A stretch of DNA of 64,000 nt from Paenibacillus_AQ nitricinens (GCF_052056485.1 NZ_CP183948.1:3162001-3226000), one strand, 5' to 3'. Positions 16,147 through 25,810 are shown, numbered from the stretch's first letter. The notes: generated by a model from the letters alone, not told the origin. Numbers and translations are program-made.

Positions 16147-16174
16147 AACTTTTTGAACTCGCTAAACGTCTTAC
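16147..16174 (+). promoter_or_regulatory. ECF-type autoregulatory promoter of sigV-rsiV
   Basis: AACTTTT (16147-16153), 13-base spacer, CGTCTTAC (16167-16174), 45 bases before the sigV ATG. The match to the oatA promoter indicates positive autoregulation. Confidence 0.75.
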
Positions 16175-16218
16175 ACCTATTACAACACTAGATAACAAAC
16201 AGAGAAGGATAATCTACA

Positions 16219-16731
16219 ATGTTGAAGTTGAATAGGAAAACCGAAAAAATACTAACCAATTGTATCATCGAAAACAAAGAGAATGTCTACAGACTCGCCT
16301 ACAGCTATGTCAAAAACAAAGAGGATGCTCTTGATATTGTTCAGGATTCCATTTATAAAGCGATGGATAATCTTGAGTTGTTGAAGAATCCTGATGCCGT
16401 GAAAAGCTGGTTTTACCGTATTGTCGTGAATACTTCGCTAGACTTTCTGCGCAGAAATAAAAAGGTCCAGACGATGGAGCCAGAGATGATAGATGTCTAT
16501 TGTCCTGGTGCAGAGGATGTTTACTCGGATATAGATTTGAAAAGAACCCTTGAAGATCTGCCGGCGAAATACCGAAGCGTGATCGTATTGAGATACTTTG
16601 AAGATATGAAGATTAGTGAAGTGGCGGAAGTTCTAAACGAGAACAACAATACGATAAAAACAAGACTGTATCAGGCACTTCAGTTATTGCGGGTGAAACT
16701 GAAGGATGAAGCCTCAAAGGAGATTATGTAA
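16219..16731 (+). CDS. sigV: ECF RNA polymerase sigma factor, SigV-like
   Basis: Extracytoplasmic-function sigma factor of 170 residues. Region 2 is visible as YRLAYSYVKNKEDALDIVQD, with AVKSWFYRIVVNTSLDFLRR. Region 4 is PAKYRSVIVLRYFEDMKISE followed by NNNTIKTRLYQALQLLR. The SigV assignment rests on the partner gene (RsiV-type anti-sigma) and on oatA next door, the same gene set as the B. subtilis sigV-rsiV-oatA operon, here in a different order. Its stop codon is 1 base before the rsiV start, implying coupled translation. Confidence 0.85.
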   Translation: MLKLNRKTEKILTNCIIENKENVYRLAYSYVKNKEDALDIVQDSIYKAMDNLELLKNPDAVKSWFYRIVVNTSLDFLRRNKKVQTMEPEMIDVYCPGAEDVYSDIDLKRTLEDLPAKYRSVIVLRYFEDMKISEVAEVLNENNNTIKTRLYQALQLLRVKLKDEASKEIM

Positions 16732-16732
16732 G

Positions 16733-17620
16733 ATGGTAGACCATTTAAAAGATTTACATAAGGAATATAGCGAGGTTCCTATTCCAGAACAATTAGATTT
16801 AATAGTGAATCGCTCTCTGAAGCAATCACTTAAAGAAAGAAGAAAAAAACGGTTGAAATATAAATGGTTTGCCAGTGTGAGTGTTGCTGCTATTGTCTTT
16901 TTGATTGCGATTAACACTAGTATAACCGTGGCGAGTGCATTATCTGCCATTCCAGGTGTCGATCGACTCATTAAAGTGCTAACCATTAAAGAATATATAG
17001 TAGCGGAGGATAACTACGATGCCAATATCAAAGTTCCTGCCGTTACGAATATGGAGAACAAGGATCTCGAGCTTGGATTAAACCAGAAGTATTTGAGCGA
17101 AAATAAGGCACTCTACGAAAAGTTCCAATCTGAGATTGAACAGTTGAAGAAGCAGGGCGGAGGTCATTTGGGTCTGGACACGAATTATGAAGTCAAAACA
17201 GACAATGATCGTATTTTCTCCATTGGAAGATATGTTGTAGAAACGTCAGGTTCTTCTTCTGAGGAAGTTGCTTTTGATACGATAGACAAAGTGAACCAAA
17301 TCCTTATTACATTACCAATGTTATTTAAGGATGAGCAATACATTGAGCGGATTAGCCAAAATATTAAAGAGCAGATGATTGCACAAATGAAGGCTGACCC
17401 CGATATTGTGTATTGGATCCCGGAGAACGGGGATGAAGTGTCAACTGATATGTTTACTTCTATTTCAAAAGATCAGAGCTTCTATATCAATGATGATGGC
17501 AAGCTTGTGATTGTGTTTAATAAATATGATATAGCTCCAGGTTCTATGGGTTCTGTTGAATTCGTGATCCCAACTGAAGTCATAGCAGGGGATCTGGTAA
17601 GTCAGAAGTATATTCAGTAA
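16733..17620 (+). CDS. rsiV: Anti-sigma factor RsiV-like (DUF3298 sensor)
   Basis: Single-pass membrane anti-sigma factor of 295 residues. An N-terminal cytoplasmic segment (about 1-40) is followed by one helix at about 41-62 (WFASVSVAAIVFLIAINTSI) and an extracellular DUF4163/DUF3298 module ending in FNKYDIAPGSMGSVEFVIP. In B. subtilis RsiV, this module binds lysozyme, which triggers signal-peptidase and then intramembrane cleavage and releases sigma-V. ATG 16733 is chosen because AAAGGAG sits about 10 bases upstream; the longer frame from 16706 lies inside sigV. Confidence 0.85.
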   Translation: MVDHLKDLHKEYSEVPIPEQLDLIVNRSLKQSLKERRKKRLKYKWFASVSVAAIVFLIAINTSITVASALSAIPGVDRLIKVLTIKEYIVAEDNYDANIKVPAVTNMENKDLELGLNQKYLSENKALYEKFQSEIEQLKKQGGGHLGLDTNYEVKTDNDRIFSIGRYVVETSGSSSEEVAFDTIDKVNQILITLPMLFKDEQYIERISQNIKEQMIAQMKADPDIVYWIPENGDEVSTDMFTSISKDQSFYINDDGKLVIVFNKYDIAPGSMGSVEFVIPTEVIAGDLVSQKYIQ

Positions 17621-17624
17621 TAAT

Positions 17625-17664
17625 AAAAGACCGGCTGGAGAGTTCTCTCTTTGCCGGTCTTTAT
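17625..17664 (+). terminator. Terminator of sigV-rsiV
   Basis: Stem AAAGACCGGC/GCCGGTCTTT with a T-containing tail. Confidence 0.85.
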
Positions 17665-17800
17665 TCAAATATAAGAAAGTATAAGTGTACACTATAATTT
17701 ATCCTTATATTTCTCGCTTAAACACTACTGTCCTTATAAGGACGCCGAAGCCGTTTATGCTTGCTCGTAAACGAATGATTATTGAAGAGCTAATTCATTC

Positions 17801-18388
17801 CTAGTCGTAGATAAAATGCTCCACCACAGCCACAGTCTTCGTTATGTCTGGATTAGAATTATCGACCACCTTCACATTGGAACTTGGAAGCGGCCACTTC
17901 ACACTACGGTTTCCAAATGCTTTACGAAATTCATCCCAATGCTGGAACTTCCATTCATCTAATGGCGATTGTCTATCTAGAATCCGCTTCCGGTACAATT
18001 CCTCATCAGCTAGTTCGACCAAAACAACTTTGACCTCAACATCTTGCAGAGAACGTCCGATATGAGATAACTCACTGCAGATCCAGTCAGGATTGGCAGC
18101 TTCTTTGGTAAATGGTCCAACTACAAATGCATCTACATTTAGGCTAATATTGTCTAGTGCGGCGTCCATCGTAATCCGGTAGCCTAAATCACGGCATAAT
18201 CTTTTGTAGTCGGCGGAGTCTCTGTCTGCCGGGTCCAATCCGTGAAAGGTCATGATGGCATCAGCCGCTGGTCTTAAGAGGATATCCATATCAAAGAAGG
18301 GTACTTTACGCCGGGAAGCGATCGCTTTAGCTAATGTCGTTTTGCCTGCCCCAGCTGGCCCTAAAAAAAATACAAGTTTGTTCATCAT
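17801..18388 (-). CDS. P-loop kinase-like ATPase (AAA_33)
   Basis: A 195-residue cytoplasmic nucleotide-binding protein. The Walker A motif GPAGAGKT is at residues 10-17, followed by the shikimate/gluconate-kinase-like PFFDMDILLRP. VKVVLVELADEELYRKRILDR is a lid-like arginine-rich segment. The usual role is phosphorylation of a small metabolite, but the substrate is not identifiable. TAAGGAGAG precedes two consecutive ATG codons. It is convergent with rsiV and divergent from yfmM. An 18-codon open frame ending at 18406 immediately upstream may be chance. Confidence 0.75.
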   Translation of the reverse strand: MMNKLVFFLGPAGAGKTTLAKAIASRRKVPFFDMDILLRPAADAIMTFHGLDPADRDSADYKRLCRDLGYRITMDAALDNISLNVDAFVVGPFTKEAANPDWICSELSHIGRSLQDVEVKVVLVELADEELYRKRILDRQSPLDEWKFQHWDEFRKAFGNRSVKWPLPSSNVKVVDNSNPDITKTVAVVEHFIYD

Positions 18389-18617
18389 TGTCTCTCCTTA
18401 GAACCTCAATTCAACTCCATAATGTATCTCTGCATACTATCATATAAAAGATAGTGAGCCATCGCCACTGCAATATCTCCATCACACAGATAGGAACAGA
18501 CTACCTGAGATATTTCGTATTATAGGCCGAAATATGATATTTTTTTGCTTCTCCATTGAGTTTTTGTGTAATCCTGCTTATAATATAGCGAGAAAAATAA
18601 GAAAAAGGTGTCCATAA

Positions 18618-20174
18618 ATGAGCATATTAAATGTAGAAGGATTAAGTCATGGTTTTGGAGATCGTGCGATCTTCAAGGATGTTTCATTCCGTCTTCTAAA
18701 AGGCGAGCATATCGGATTATTCGGCGCTAACGGCGAAGGTAAATCCACTTTTATGAATATTGTTACAGGAAAGCTGCAACCGGATGAAGGTAAAGTTGAA
18801 TGGTCCAAGCGGGTGCGTGTTGGCTACCTCGATCAGCATGCAGTGTTGACCAAAGGCATGACCATTCAAGATGTACTCAGAGGCGCTTTTCAATACCTCT
18901 TTGATCTTGAGCAAGAGATGAATGATATGTACGGTAGAATGGGTGACGTGTCGCCTGAAGAGTTGGAAAAGCTGCTTGAAGAAGTTGGTACGATCCAAGA
19001 TACGCTTACAAATCAAGATTTCTACATGATCGATGCGAAGATACAAGAAACCGCGCGCGGTCTAGGAATCACAGATATTGGTTTGGATCGTGACGTAGCT
19101 GATCTTAGTGGTGGTCAGCGTACCAAAATCTTGCTTGCGAAGCTGTTGCTTGAAAAACCAGATATTTTGCTCCTAGATGAGCCTACGAACTATCTGGATG
19201 AGCAGCATATTGAATGGCTGAGACGTTATCTTCAAGAGTATGATAATGCATTTATTCTGATTTCACATGATATGCCATTCTTGAACAGCGTTATCAACCT
19301 GATCTACCATATGGAAAATCAAAAGCTGACCCGTTATGTGGGTGATTATGAGCAATTTCAACAGGTCTACGAAATGAGAAAACAACAGCTTGAATCTGCT
19401 TATAACCGCCAGAAACAAGAAATTGCAGAGCTGAAAGACTTCGTTGCGCGTAACAAAGCCAGCGTGGCTACTCGTAACATGGCAATGTCCAGACAGAAAA
19501 AGCTCGACAAGATGGAGATCATCGAGATTGCAAAAGAGAAGCCAAAACCACAGTTTAACTTTAAAGAAGGTAAAACTGCGGGCAAGATGATTTTCGAAGC
19601 TAAAGAATTGGTTATCGGATATGACACCCCGTTGTCCAGACCGCTTAATTTATTAATGGAGCGTGGACAAAAGATTGCGTTGGTCGGTGCGAACGGGATT
19701 GGTAAAACCACCTTGCTACGCAGCATCTTAGGCGAAATCCAAGCAATATCCGGTTCCGTAGAACGTGGATACCATCAGGAGATTGGTTATTTTGAGCAAG
19801 AGATGAAGGAAGGTAATTACAAGACTTGTATCGAGGAAATTTGGGATACATTCCCATCCCTGTCACAATTCGAAGTACGTGCTGCCCTTGCCAAATGTGG
19901 ACTGACCACGAAACATATCGAAAGTAAGATTGCTGTTCTAAGTGGTGGAGAAAAAGCTAAAGTGCGTCTATGTAAACTCATTAACAGTGAGACCAACATT
20001 CTCGTATTGGATGAGCCGACGAACCACTTGGATATCGATGCCAAAGATGAACTGAAACGTGCGCTGAAAGCATATAAGGGAACCATTCTCATGATCTCTC
20101 ACGAACCGGATTTTTATCAAGACATTGTGACGGATATCTGGAATTGCGAAGACTGGACAACAAAAGTATTCTAA
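18618..20174 (+). CDS. yfmM: ABC-F family ATPase YfmM
   Basis: Soluble tandem-ATPase ABC-F protein acting on ribosomes, with no membrane domain. First cassette: Walker A GANGEGKST at 36-44, signature LSGGQ at 163-167, LLLDEPTNYLDE. The interdomain linker has QQLESAYNRQKQEIAELKDF. Second cassette: GANGIGKTT at 357-365, LSGGE at 441-445, LVLDEPTNHLD. At 518 residues it has the same length as B. subtilis YfmM, and the sequence is recognisably that orthologue. Resistance-type ABC-F proteins have longer linkers, so a housekeeping translation role is more likely. Confidence 0.88.
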   Translation: MSILNVEGLSHGFGDRAIFKDVSFRLLKGEHIGLFGANGEGKSTFMNIVTGKLQPDEGKVEWSKRVRVGYLDQHAVLTKGMTIQDVLRGAFQYLFDLEQEMNDMYGRMGDVSPEELEKLLEEVGTIQDTLTNQDFYMIDAKIQETARGLGITDIGLDRDVADLSGGQRTKILLAKLLLEKPDILLLDEPTNYLDEQHIEWLRRYLQEYDNAFILISHDMPFLNSVINLIYHMENQKLTRYVGDYEQFQQVYEMRKQQLESAYNRQKQEIAELKDFVARNKASVATRNMAMSRQKKLDKMEIIEIAKEKPKPQFNFKEGKTAGKMIFEAKELVIGYDTPLSRPLNLLMERGQKIALVGANGIGKTTLLRSILGEIQAISGSVERGYHQEIGYFEQEMKEGNYKTCIEEIWDTFPSLSQFEVRAALAKCGLTTKHIESKIAVLSGGEKAKVRLCKLINSETNILVLDEPTNHLDIDAKDELKRALKAYKGTILMISHEPDFYQDIVTDIWNCEDWTTKVF

Positions 20175-20195
20175 TAAGACAATTCTTTATTGAAC

Positions 20196-20242
20196 AAGCC
20201 TATGAGGTGTTAACGAATCAGTTACGCTTTATAGGCTTTTTT
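20196..20242 (+). terminator. Terminator of yfmM
   Basis: Stem AAGCCTAT/ATAGGCTT with a long 27-base loop and six T. Confidence 0.7.
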
Positions 20243-20263
20243 ATGGATAATGGGAGGGGCTAT

Positions 20264-21358
20264 GTGTTAGAGAATAAAATGGATCAGCTTAACATCAGTG
20301 TTCAACAAATTTTTGGAGAACAAGAAGTAGAAATAGTTAATTTCACATGCGAGGATTTAGATTATAAAACACCTAACTTTACAACAGCGGGTATCTTTCA
20401 TCTTCAGGGTATCGCATTAATTAATCACGAGCAGCTTCCATGGTCAATCATATTAAAAATCATTAAGTCTGATAGTGCAGAAAAAGAGGATCCAGCACAT
20501 CACAATTACTGGCGACGAGAAGCCTTAGTCTTTGAATCTAAGATTCTGGATGAGCTTCCGGGCTCAATCCAAGCTCCTAAGTGTTATCTTGTTGAGGAGC
20601 AAGTAGATGGTACTGTATGGTTATGGATGGAACGAATTGAAGGGCAATTTGCACATACGAAGGAGCAGTTTGATATTATCGCTGAACGGTTAGGCCGGTT
20701 TAATGGAGCTTATCTTTCAGGAAAGAACACTCCTAATGACCAATGGATATGTAGAAGTTGGCTTAGATCCTGGACTACTTCGAGTATTATGTATGCACCT
20801 AACCCTGAAGAATATATTCATCATTTATATAGAGACAACGACCAAAGTCTTTGGGCTTGGTTCCAAGGCTTCATGAAGCGGATAGACAATAATTTGAATG
20901 CTCTCCATCGCTTGCCGCGAGTATTAGCTCATCAGGATCTTAGTCAAATGAATATGCTGCTAACTCAAAACGGAGAGTTAGTCTTGATAGACTGGCAATT
21001 TATGAGCTTATCAGGTTTAGGTGAAGATCTTGGTAAAATGTTTGGCGTAAATATGAGTCTTGGTGTGATTCCTATCGATCGTTACGAGGAATTCAAAGAG
21101 TCTTTATTCCATTCGTATATCAAGGGATTAAAGGCAAGCGGATGGCAGGGGGACGAATCCCTTGCAAGATATGGTTATTGTTTAAGCACTGCTTTACGTA
21201 GTGTCTGGGAAGTACCACAATACTTTTCATTATCCACTCAGCTGTGTGCTGACTCTGATTACTTAAAGCTTCAGGATCGAGTTGCCCGGCTGGAACAAAT
21301 TATTAATATTCAACGTGAAATGGCAGAAGAATGCAGCACGTTGAAGGCATATAGGTAA
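20264..21358 (+). CDS. APH-family phosphotransferase
   Basis: Putative small-molecule kinase of about 364 residues with the aminoglycoside-phosphotransferase fold. The catalytic loop is HQDLSQMNMLL (His223, Asp225), followed by LVLIDWQFMSLSGLGEDLGK, where the metal-binding Asp is in IDWQ. GTG 20264 is chosen because GGGAGGGG lies 6 bases upstream; an earlier in-frame start would read through the yfmM terminator. The family is broad (choline, homoserine, methylthioribose kinases), and no specific substrate is evident. Confidence 0.75.
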   Translation: MLENKMDQLNISVQQIFGEQEVEIVNFTCEDLDYKTPNFTTAGIFHLQGIALINHEQLPWSIILKIIKSDSAEKEDPAHHNYWRREALVFESKILDELPGSIQAPKCYLVEEQVDGTVWLWMERIEGQFAHTKEQFDIIAERLGRFNGAYLSGKNTPNDQWICRSWLRSWTTSSIMYAPNPEEYIHHLYRDNDQSLWAWFQGFMKRIDNNLNALHRLPRVLAHQDLSQMNMLLTQNGELVLIDWQFMSLSGLGEDLGKMFGVNMSLGVIPIDRYEEFKESLFHSYIKGLKASGWQGDESLARYGYCLSTALRSVWEVPQYFSLSTQLCADSDYLKLQDRVARLEQIINIQREMAEECSTLKAYR

Positions 21359-21364
21359 GGTTAT

Positions 21365-21412
21365 AAGCGATTCTCATCGGGATTTTTATGGATGAATGAA
21401 TCGCTTTTTTTT
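21365..21412 (+). terminator. Terminator after the phosphotransferase
   Basis: Stem AAGCGATTC/GAATCGCTT and eight T; loop 24 bases. Confidence 0.8.
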
Positions 21413-21526
21413 ATGGATAAACAATGTAAATTAGCTGCCGGCAGCATTTCAAACCGCATAATTAAACAGGTTGGAAGAAATACTACTTTCATCCATATCG
21501 AAGATTCGTTGTAGGAGATGAGATTG

Positions 21527-23230
21527 ATGAATGGCTGGAGTAAATTAAAAAAATACGTGCTAGCGGATATATCGCAGGATACTCACTCCCGTGATTCTTT
21601 TTCACTTGGCCATTGGGAAATAGATGAGACAACAAACATTGACAATAAGTCAACGAATGAGACTCAGGTGAATTTGCCTCAAGCTAGGCCTGTTAAGGGA
21701 GCAAATAATCTCCTAAACATGTCTTGTGATATGGAGGAGAATATGAATTGGCTGAAAACAAAATTCTCCTATCCTAAGAGTAAGGGGCTGATTATACGCT
21801 CCATTGTGCTAGGTCCCAATCTAACAAAGGGTACTGTTGTTTATATGGATGGTCAAGTAGACTCCCTTTTATTATACGAAACTGTCATTAATCCATTGTT
21901 AACGGCCAAGTTTCCAGAGGATCTCCCCCTTAAATCTGATATGTTCAAGGATGAAATTCTTAGGAATGGTCAAATCAGTTCAACCTCAACCCTGGAGGAT
22001 ATTGTTCAGGAGATACTGTACGGTGCAGCAGTCCTAATGGTTGATGGTTTAAATGAAGCGGTAACGATTGACGTTAAGGGTAGGGAAGAAAGGGGCTTGG
22101 AAAGCCCTAAAACAGAAAACGTAATCCTTGGGTCGCAAGTAGGCTTCACGGAAAATCTGCAAACAAATCTGTCGTTGATACGAAGACGTCTTAACACTCC
22201 TGATCTAATGGTCGAAACAGGAGTTGTTGGGACGATTTCACGAACAGAAATTTCGGTTATTTATCTGAAATCAATTGCTAACTCGGAGCTTGTAAACGAG
22301 GTGCGTAGACGAATCGCTGCTATAAAAATCGATTATATCGGTGATAGTGGAATGATTGAACAGCTGATCGACGATCGACCAAACTCCATTTATCCAGGAC
22401 TGCTCAGTACAGAGCGGCCGGATCGGGCAACTACGCAAATTGTAGATGGTTATGTGTGTATTATGGTGAATAATTCACCGTTCGCTTTAATTGTTCCCAG
22501 CCAGTTTCCCTTGTTCTTACAGACAGCTGAAGACAGTTATCTTCGTTGGCAATATAGTTCTTTTCTTAGAATTATTCGGACGGTGGGTTTCTTTTTATCC
22601 ATGTATTTGCCTGCTCTATTTGTTGCAGTTGCAAATTATCATCAGGAGATGATTCCGACAACTCTAGTTCTGGCGATTGCAAGTACAAGAGAATCTGTCC
22701 CACTTCCCGTAGCAGCAGAAGCATTCCTGTTAGAATCGATGTTTGAATTGATTCGCGAAGCTGGTGTTCGGATTCCCAGCGTTATTGGTCCAACGATCGG
22801 GATAGTGGGTGCCTTAATATTGGGACAAGCGGCGGTGCAAGCTAATATCGTTAGTCCCATCATGGTAATCATTACATCTGCTACAGCTCTAGCATCTTAT
22901 ACGATTCCTAACTATAACATGCAATTCACAACCCGTATTCTCCGGTTTGTTTTTTTGGCCTGCGCTTCGTTTATGGGCTTAATTGGGATTGTTTTATTGT
23001 CGATGATTTTGTGGACGGATTGGATTTCATCCAATCATTTTGGTGTGCCTAGTTTTGCTCCGATTACGCCTCATCATCCTGGTGAAAATTCACTATTACG
23101 TAGTCCTATGTACAAACAAAATAAGCGACCGATATCAGTGCGACCTCGCAAGAGACTTAAACAACCAGATGCTCAAAATACGGACGTTCCCACTACACCT
23201 GATCAAGAGGGTGATGGTGCTTACTCATGA
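21527..23230 (+). CDS. Spore germination receptor subunit A (GerA/GerKA family)
   Basis: A subunit of a nutrient germinant receptor in the spore inner membrane. A hydrophilic N-terminal domain (about 1-330) includes EDIVQEILYGAAVLMVDGLN and RPDRATTQIVDGYVCIMVN, followed by five or so helices (about 345-490). In the helical part, REAGVRIPSVIGPTIGIVGA is the family's most conserved stretch. The C-terminal tail is basic and Pro-rich. ATG 21527 fits the AGGAG at 21513; ATG 21518 is too close to it. It overlaps the next gene by 4 bases (ATGA). Forespore expression is expected, but I could not define a sigma-G promoter. Confidence 0.92.
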   Translation: MNGWSKLKKYVLADISQDTHSRDSFSLGHWEIDETTNIDNKSTNETQVNLPQARPVKGANNLLNMSCDMEENMNWLKTKFSYPKSKGLIIRSIVLGPNLTKGTVVYMDGQVDSLLLYETVINPLLTAKFPEDLPLKSDMFKDEILRNGQISSTSTLEDIVQEILYGAAVLMVDGLNEAVTIDVKGREERGLESPKTENVILGSQVGFTENLQTNLSLIRRRLNTPDLMVETGVVGTISRTEISVIYLKSIANSELVNEVRRRIAAIKIDYIGDSGMIEQLIDDRPNSIYPGLLSTERPDRATTQIVDGYVCIMVNNSPFALIVPSQFPLFLQTAEDSYLRWQYSSFLRIIRTVGFFLSMYLPALFVAVANYHQEMIPTTLVLAIASTRESVPLPVAAEAFLLESMFELIREAGVRIPSVIGPTIGIVGALILGQAAVQANIVSPIMVIITSATALASYTIPNYNMQFTTRILRFVFLACASFMGLIGIVLLSMILWTDWISSNHFGVPSFAPITPHHPGENSLLRSPMYKQNKRPISVRPRKRLKQPDAQNTDVPTTPDQEGDGAYS

Positions 23231-24327
23231 AAAAAAATCATATTGGGATTCAAGAAGCTGCTTCCATTGGGATCATTTTTATAATCACAAAAATATTCTT
23301 ACCCTTTCAAAGATCACTTGCTGAACTTGGGGGTACTGCTGCCTGGATTATTGTTCTCATTGCTTCAGCGCTTTGTCCTCTGACTTGGTGGGCCATCAAA
23401 GGTGTGCTTAACAATGCTTCTCAAGGTGCCACCTTAATTGAAGCAACGGAAGAGATTTGGGGCGCGTGGATCGGTACTTTTTTGAATTTTATATATTTTT
23501 GCTTTTTCTTTATGATCACGTTTTTGGTCCTGCGTGAGTTCTCGGAGCTATTGGCCTCTGATATTTTACCTCGCACGCCAATGAACATTATTCAAATCTC
23601 ATTGCTCATTCCCATTGCTTTCATTGCGCATTCCGGGATTGAGGCTGTTGGACGTTTATGCTGGATCACGATTGGGTTAATCATCGGAAGTGTTCTGCTT
23701 ATCCTATTAGGTGGGTTATTTACGCATTCAGAAGTAAACGCGTTGTCTCCCTTCTGGGGAACAGGGCGTTCACATGTGCTAAAGTTAGGCATCATAAAAA
23801 GCTCTTTGTTTTCAGAAATGCTTGTATTCGGTTTTTTGCTCCCCAGAATGCGAAAAGCTAAGGATTGTAGTAAAGCAGCTTGGTGGTGTATTGCAATCTC
23901 CTCGATCATACTTTTCAGCACCACAGTCGTGTACCTCTTTGTGTTTCCGTACCCAACGGCCATTAGACTTAACGTTCCTATGTATGAAGTAAGCCGTCTG
24001 ATCATTTTTGGTCGGTGGATTCAACGATTAGAAAGTGTATTTCTTATCGCTTGGTTAATTTGTGCGGTCATTAAATTGGCCATAGGGTTATATTGTGCTG
24101 CAGCAACAATGTCTCAAATATTGCGATTGACAAAGGTTAAACCATTAATTTTTCCTTTGGCTATCCTTGTATATACTTTTGCTTTACTACCTAGAAGCGA
24201 GATGGCTGCCGTAGCTTGGGACGGTGAAATTTTGCGAACGTATGGTTCAATCTTATCTATAGGTTTACCATTGCTCACTTGGTTTGTCGGTCTAGTCAGA
24301 ACTAAAATGGGGAGACAAAAGACATGA
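23227..24327 (+). CDS. Spore germination receptor subunit B (GerAB/GerKB family)
   Basis: A 366-residue ten-helix membrane protein of the amino acid/polyamine transporter superfamily, the subunit thought to bind germinants. The start IGIQEAASIGIIFIITKIF, the PRTPMNI and MAFIAHSGIEAVGRL-like segments and the central PFWGTG motif are typical of GerAB. It overlaps both neighbours by 4 bases, so the operon is translationally coupled. The germinant cannot be predicted from this sequence. Confidence 0.92.
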   Translation: MKKNHIGIQEAASIGIIFIITKIFLPFQRSLAELGGTAAWIIVLIASALCPLTWWAIKGVLNNASQGATLIEATEEIWGAWIGTFLNFIYFCFFFMITFLVLREFSELLASDILPRTPMNIIQISLLIPIAFIAHSGIEAVGRLCWITIGLIIGSVLLILLGGLFTHSEVNALSPFWGTGRSHVLKLGIIKSSLFSEMLVFGFLLPRMRKAKDCSKAAWWCIAISSIILFSTTVVYLFVFPYPTAIRLNVPMYEVSRLIIFGRWIQRLESVFLIAWLICAVIKLAIGLYCAAATMSQILRLTKVKPLIFPLAILVYTFALLPRSEMAAVAWDGEILRTYGSILSIGLPLLTWFVGLVRTKMGRQKT

Positions 24328-25628
24328 GAGGATTTAAACGGATCATAAACAGGTACGTTCTTCTTTTGCTAGTTGTTCCTATGTTATCAGGCTGCTGGGA
24401 TAGACTCGATCCCGAAAACATGGCTTTTATTATGGCTATAGGCGTTGATCCAGGTCCTAACAATGATTACATCTATACGTTTGCACTCGCGATGCCCAAA
24501 TCGAACGGTGGCATGAATAGTGGAGATAACAGCCCTTCGGGGCAGAATCGTATCGTTAGTATTTTTTCAGAAGAGGGTGCTAGTCTTTCCGCAGCCCTCC
24601 TTACTAGCCAAAGTTTTATAGCTCGAAGATTAACCTTGATTCATTCTAAAGCTTTTATTCTGGGAGATGGAGTCACTCGGCAAGGGATCATGCCCATTTT
24701 AGGTGAGGTAGTAAGAAATGAAGAATTCCGCAGAACCGTCAATGTAATTACGGCAAGAGGGAGCGCAGAAACTTACATTAATAATATTAAACCTAAGATG
24801 GAAAACGATATTGATTTATGGTTTGAGTTAGAAATGGACCCCCATAATATTGGAGCAATTACACCTAAGAACTCACGGTTTCACGATTTTATTATGGATA
24901 TCGAGCAACCAGGAACTGGAGGCACAACGATTTTGTCCGCAGTACATCCTAGTGTTGATAAAAATACCAATAACCATGAGATGGGTGAGGCATCATCAGA
25001 ATCGAAAGACCGTCAAACGATTGCTAGCGATATATATGCAGGTGATCTTCATAGAACTGGAGAAACACCTATCGATTTTTTTGGCAGTGCCGTGTATAAA
25101 GGTCAAAAAATGATAGGTTATCTCACCGCTCAGGAAACGAAATTACTTAACATTCTACGTGGTGATTTCGAAAAAACAGTCATGGAATTTCACGATCCAT
25201 TAGATTCTAAATACAATGTAACCCTTAATATGAATGCGGAGAAAAAAACGAAGCTTAAATTAAAGCGGAAAGACGATCAGATTAACGTTACATTTATTGC
25301 TCATATGGAGGGGGAGTTATCAGGTTCTATGTCAAATGTTGATTACACTACACCCAAAAACACAATAATTTTGGAGGAAGCAGTGGAAGAGCAGCTGATC
25401 CAGCAGGCTTCAAAGCTTCTAGATAAAACATTGTATGAATGGAATGTTGATTGTTTTCATATTGGTAACCGATTAAGGGCAACTTTTCCGACACTACAGG
25501 AATGGTATGGATATAAATGGCGTGATCATATCAAGGATACCAAATACAAAGTAGATATCGACTTTACGATGACAAAACATGGTGACCAAGTGGGTCCCGC
25601 TGTGGAAGGAGATGAAATGGTAAAATGA
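24324..25628 (+). CDS. Spore germination receptor subunit C, lipoprotein (GerAC/GerKC family)
   Basis: Lipoprotein of 434 residues with lipobox LSGC followed by the invariant WDRLDPENMAFIMAIGVD of GerAC proteins. The middle QSFIARRLTLIHSKAFILG and the C-terminal domain (VEEQLIQQASKLLDKTL) match the family's three-domain layout. It would be anchored to the outer face of the spore inner membrane by diacylglyceryl transfer at the cysteine. It is coupled by 4-base overlaps to subunit B and to the small fourth gene. Confidence 0.92.
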   Translation: MRGFKRIINRYVLLLLVVPMLSGCWDRLDPENMAFIMAIGVDPGPNNDYIYTFALAMPKSNGGMNSGDNSPSGQNRIVSIFSEEGASLSAALLTSQSFIARRLTLIHSKAFILGDGVTRQGIMPILGEVVRNEEFRRTVNVITARGSAETYINNIKPKMENDIDLWFELEMDPHNIGAITPKNSRFHDFIMDIEQPGTGGTTILSAVHPSVDKNTNNHEMGEASSESKDRQTIASDIYAGDLHRTGETPIDFFGSAVYKGQKMIGYLTAQETKLLNILRGDFEKTVMEFHDPLDSKYNVTLNMNAEKKTKLKLKRKDDQINVTFIAHMEGELSGSMSNVDYTTPKNTIILEEAVEEQLIQQASKLLDKTLYEWNVDCFHIGNRLRATFPTLQEWYGYKWRDHIKDTKYKVDIDFTMTKHGDQVGPAVEGDEMVK

Positions 25629-25810
25629 TTATTCAAGTCATGAAGATCGTTATACTCGGGATCATTTCTTTGTGGGGAAGCATTTACATTGGCAGCCTAA
25701 CCCCCACACTGTGGAAGCAAAAAAACTACCGAGGTGCGGTTGGAGCGGCGATTCTAGCCGGTCTCACGTTATTTTTACCATTGGTCTTTAGTTTGTTGAG
25801 AGGCATGTAA
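25625..25810 (+). CDS. Small two-helix membrane protein, GerD-subunit-like member of the ger operon
   Basis: A 61-residue protein with two hydrophobic helices (about 3-24 and 38-58) separated by LTPTLWKQKNYRG. Its start overlaps the stop of the C-subunit gene by 4 bases. Some ger operons carry such a fourth, two-helix subunit (often named D) that modulates the receptor. The call rests on topology and operon position, not on a diagnostic motif. Confidence 0.7.
   Translation: MIIQVMKIVILGIISLWGSIYIGSLTPTLWKQKNYRGAVGAAILAGLTLFLPLVFSLLRGM

Noticed and set aside
18406..18530. Small minus-strand open frame ending MAHYLLYDSMQRYIMELN just upstream of the P-loop kinase
   Set aside because: It looks somewhat protein-like but is only 18 codons from its ATG, and the longer frame lacks a start. 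It could be a leader or a remnant, but the support is too weak to list.
21434..21445. GCTGCCGGCAGC palindrome and a nearby CATAATT as a sigma-G promoter of the ger operon
   Set aside because: No acceptable -35 element sits at the right distance, so a sigma-G promoter could not be supported even though one is expected.
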